Positions 6,289 to 6,399 of a stretch of 6,399 nucleotides of DNA are shown here, one piece after another. The position numbers and the translations under genes were made by a program. Numbering within the stretch: position 1 is the first letter of the stretch; every line of letters begins with the position of its first letter. Under the pieces are notes generated by a model. That model was not told the origin of the DNA. It saw only the letters and a list, made by a program, of their open reading frames with translations, and did not search any database. The stretch comes from Bacteroidota bacterium (lineage in GTDB: Bacteria > Bacteroidota > Bacteroidia > Bacteroidales > UBA10428): NCBI GenBank assembly GCA_029268165.1, contig JAJUGM010000204.1, forward strand, positions 1-6,399, read 5' to 3'.

Positions 6289-6399
6289 GGATAAAGTTTT
6301 TTTAATTTTATTCTGGCATCTTTTGTTGTAAACTGCCAGTTTATTTTGGATTCCTTACTGTTTCGTGTATTCATCCATGCTTCGACCTCGCTTTTAATT
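6273..6399 (-). CDS. IS630 family transposase, C-terminal fragment (runs off window)
   Basis: The minus strand encodes the last 41 residues of a transposase, from IKSEVEAW through KINWQFTTKDARIKLKKLYP to a TGA stop at 6273-6275. The (V/I)NWxFTTxDARIKLKxLYP tail is characteristic of IS630 family DDE transposases as I know them. The catalytic DDE residues lie upstream, beyond the window, so whether the enzyme is intact cannot be judged. The stop lies eight bases inside the inferred end of the element, which leaves the coding sequence almost touching the terminal repeat. The reading frame is the same as that of the T9SS sorting-domain remnant beyond the junction. Confidence 0.85.
   Translation of the reverse strand, partial: IKSEVEAWMNTRNSKESKINWQFTTKDARIKLKKLYPSIND

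Larger units (their letters stand above)
6265..6399 (-). mobile_element. IS630-type insertion sequence, transposase-3' end only
   Basis: The window ends inside an insertion sequence. The visible part holds the last 41 codons of an IS630-type transposase and the short non-coding end of the element. IS630/Tc1-mariner elements insert at TA dinucleotides. The TA at 6263-6264, followed by GTGTCATGTCAA, is the likely junction, because the flanking sequence to its left is an intact T9SS sorting-domain tail. The exact boundary is inferred, since the other terminal repeat is not in the window. Confidence 0.75.

Overview
The window looks like a chromosomal segment from a member of the Bacteroidota, probably Bacteroidales or a related uncultured group. 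Four things point there. MurF (peptidoglycan ligase) and Alr (alanine racemase) are fused in one polypeptide. MnmD stands alone without the MnmC oxidase half. The 3' end of a type IX secretion (T9SS) cargo gene is present. Most starts lack a clear Shine-Dalgarno sequence. This placement rests on recognised families, not on a database search.

Left part (47-1430, minus strand): a two-gene unit read leftwards. A conserved Bacteroidota-type protein of unknown function overlaps by 8 nt the start of rsmI, the 16S rRNA C1402 2'-O-methyltransferase. A short divergent intergenic region (1431-1532) separates this unit from the next.

Centre (1533-4656, plus strand): a bifunctional murF-alr gene overlaps by 8 nt a mnmD-type tRNA wobble-uridine methyltransferase gene. 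The fused enzyme covers two steps of peptidoglycan precursor synthesis: making D-Ala, and adding D-Ala-D-Ala to the UDP-MurNAc-tripeptide. The Ddl step between them is not encoded here. The long open frame reaches back to 1383, but the family N-terminus begins at the ATG at 1533.

Right part (4782-6399, minus strand): after a 125-base convergent gap lies a leftward unit. It holds the last third of a T9SS C-terminal sorting domain (6159-6264), a 113-aa four-helix membrane protein (5804-6145), and a compact MFS-type 12-helix transporter (4782-5807) with a TTG start overlapping the previous stop by 4 nt. The secreted-protein gene is cut by an IS630-type insertion sequence. The last 41 codons of its transposase and its terminal sequence occupy 6265-6399, and the element runs out of the window.

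Most of the window is ordinary housekeeping sequence. The part worth a second look is the right end: an insertion sequence that has decapitated a T9SS cargo gene lying directly upstream of an unrecognised pair of coupled membrane proteins. I see no CRISPR array, tRNA, rRNA or riboswitch, and no gene-free stretch longer than about 300 bases.
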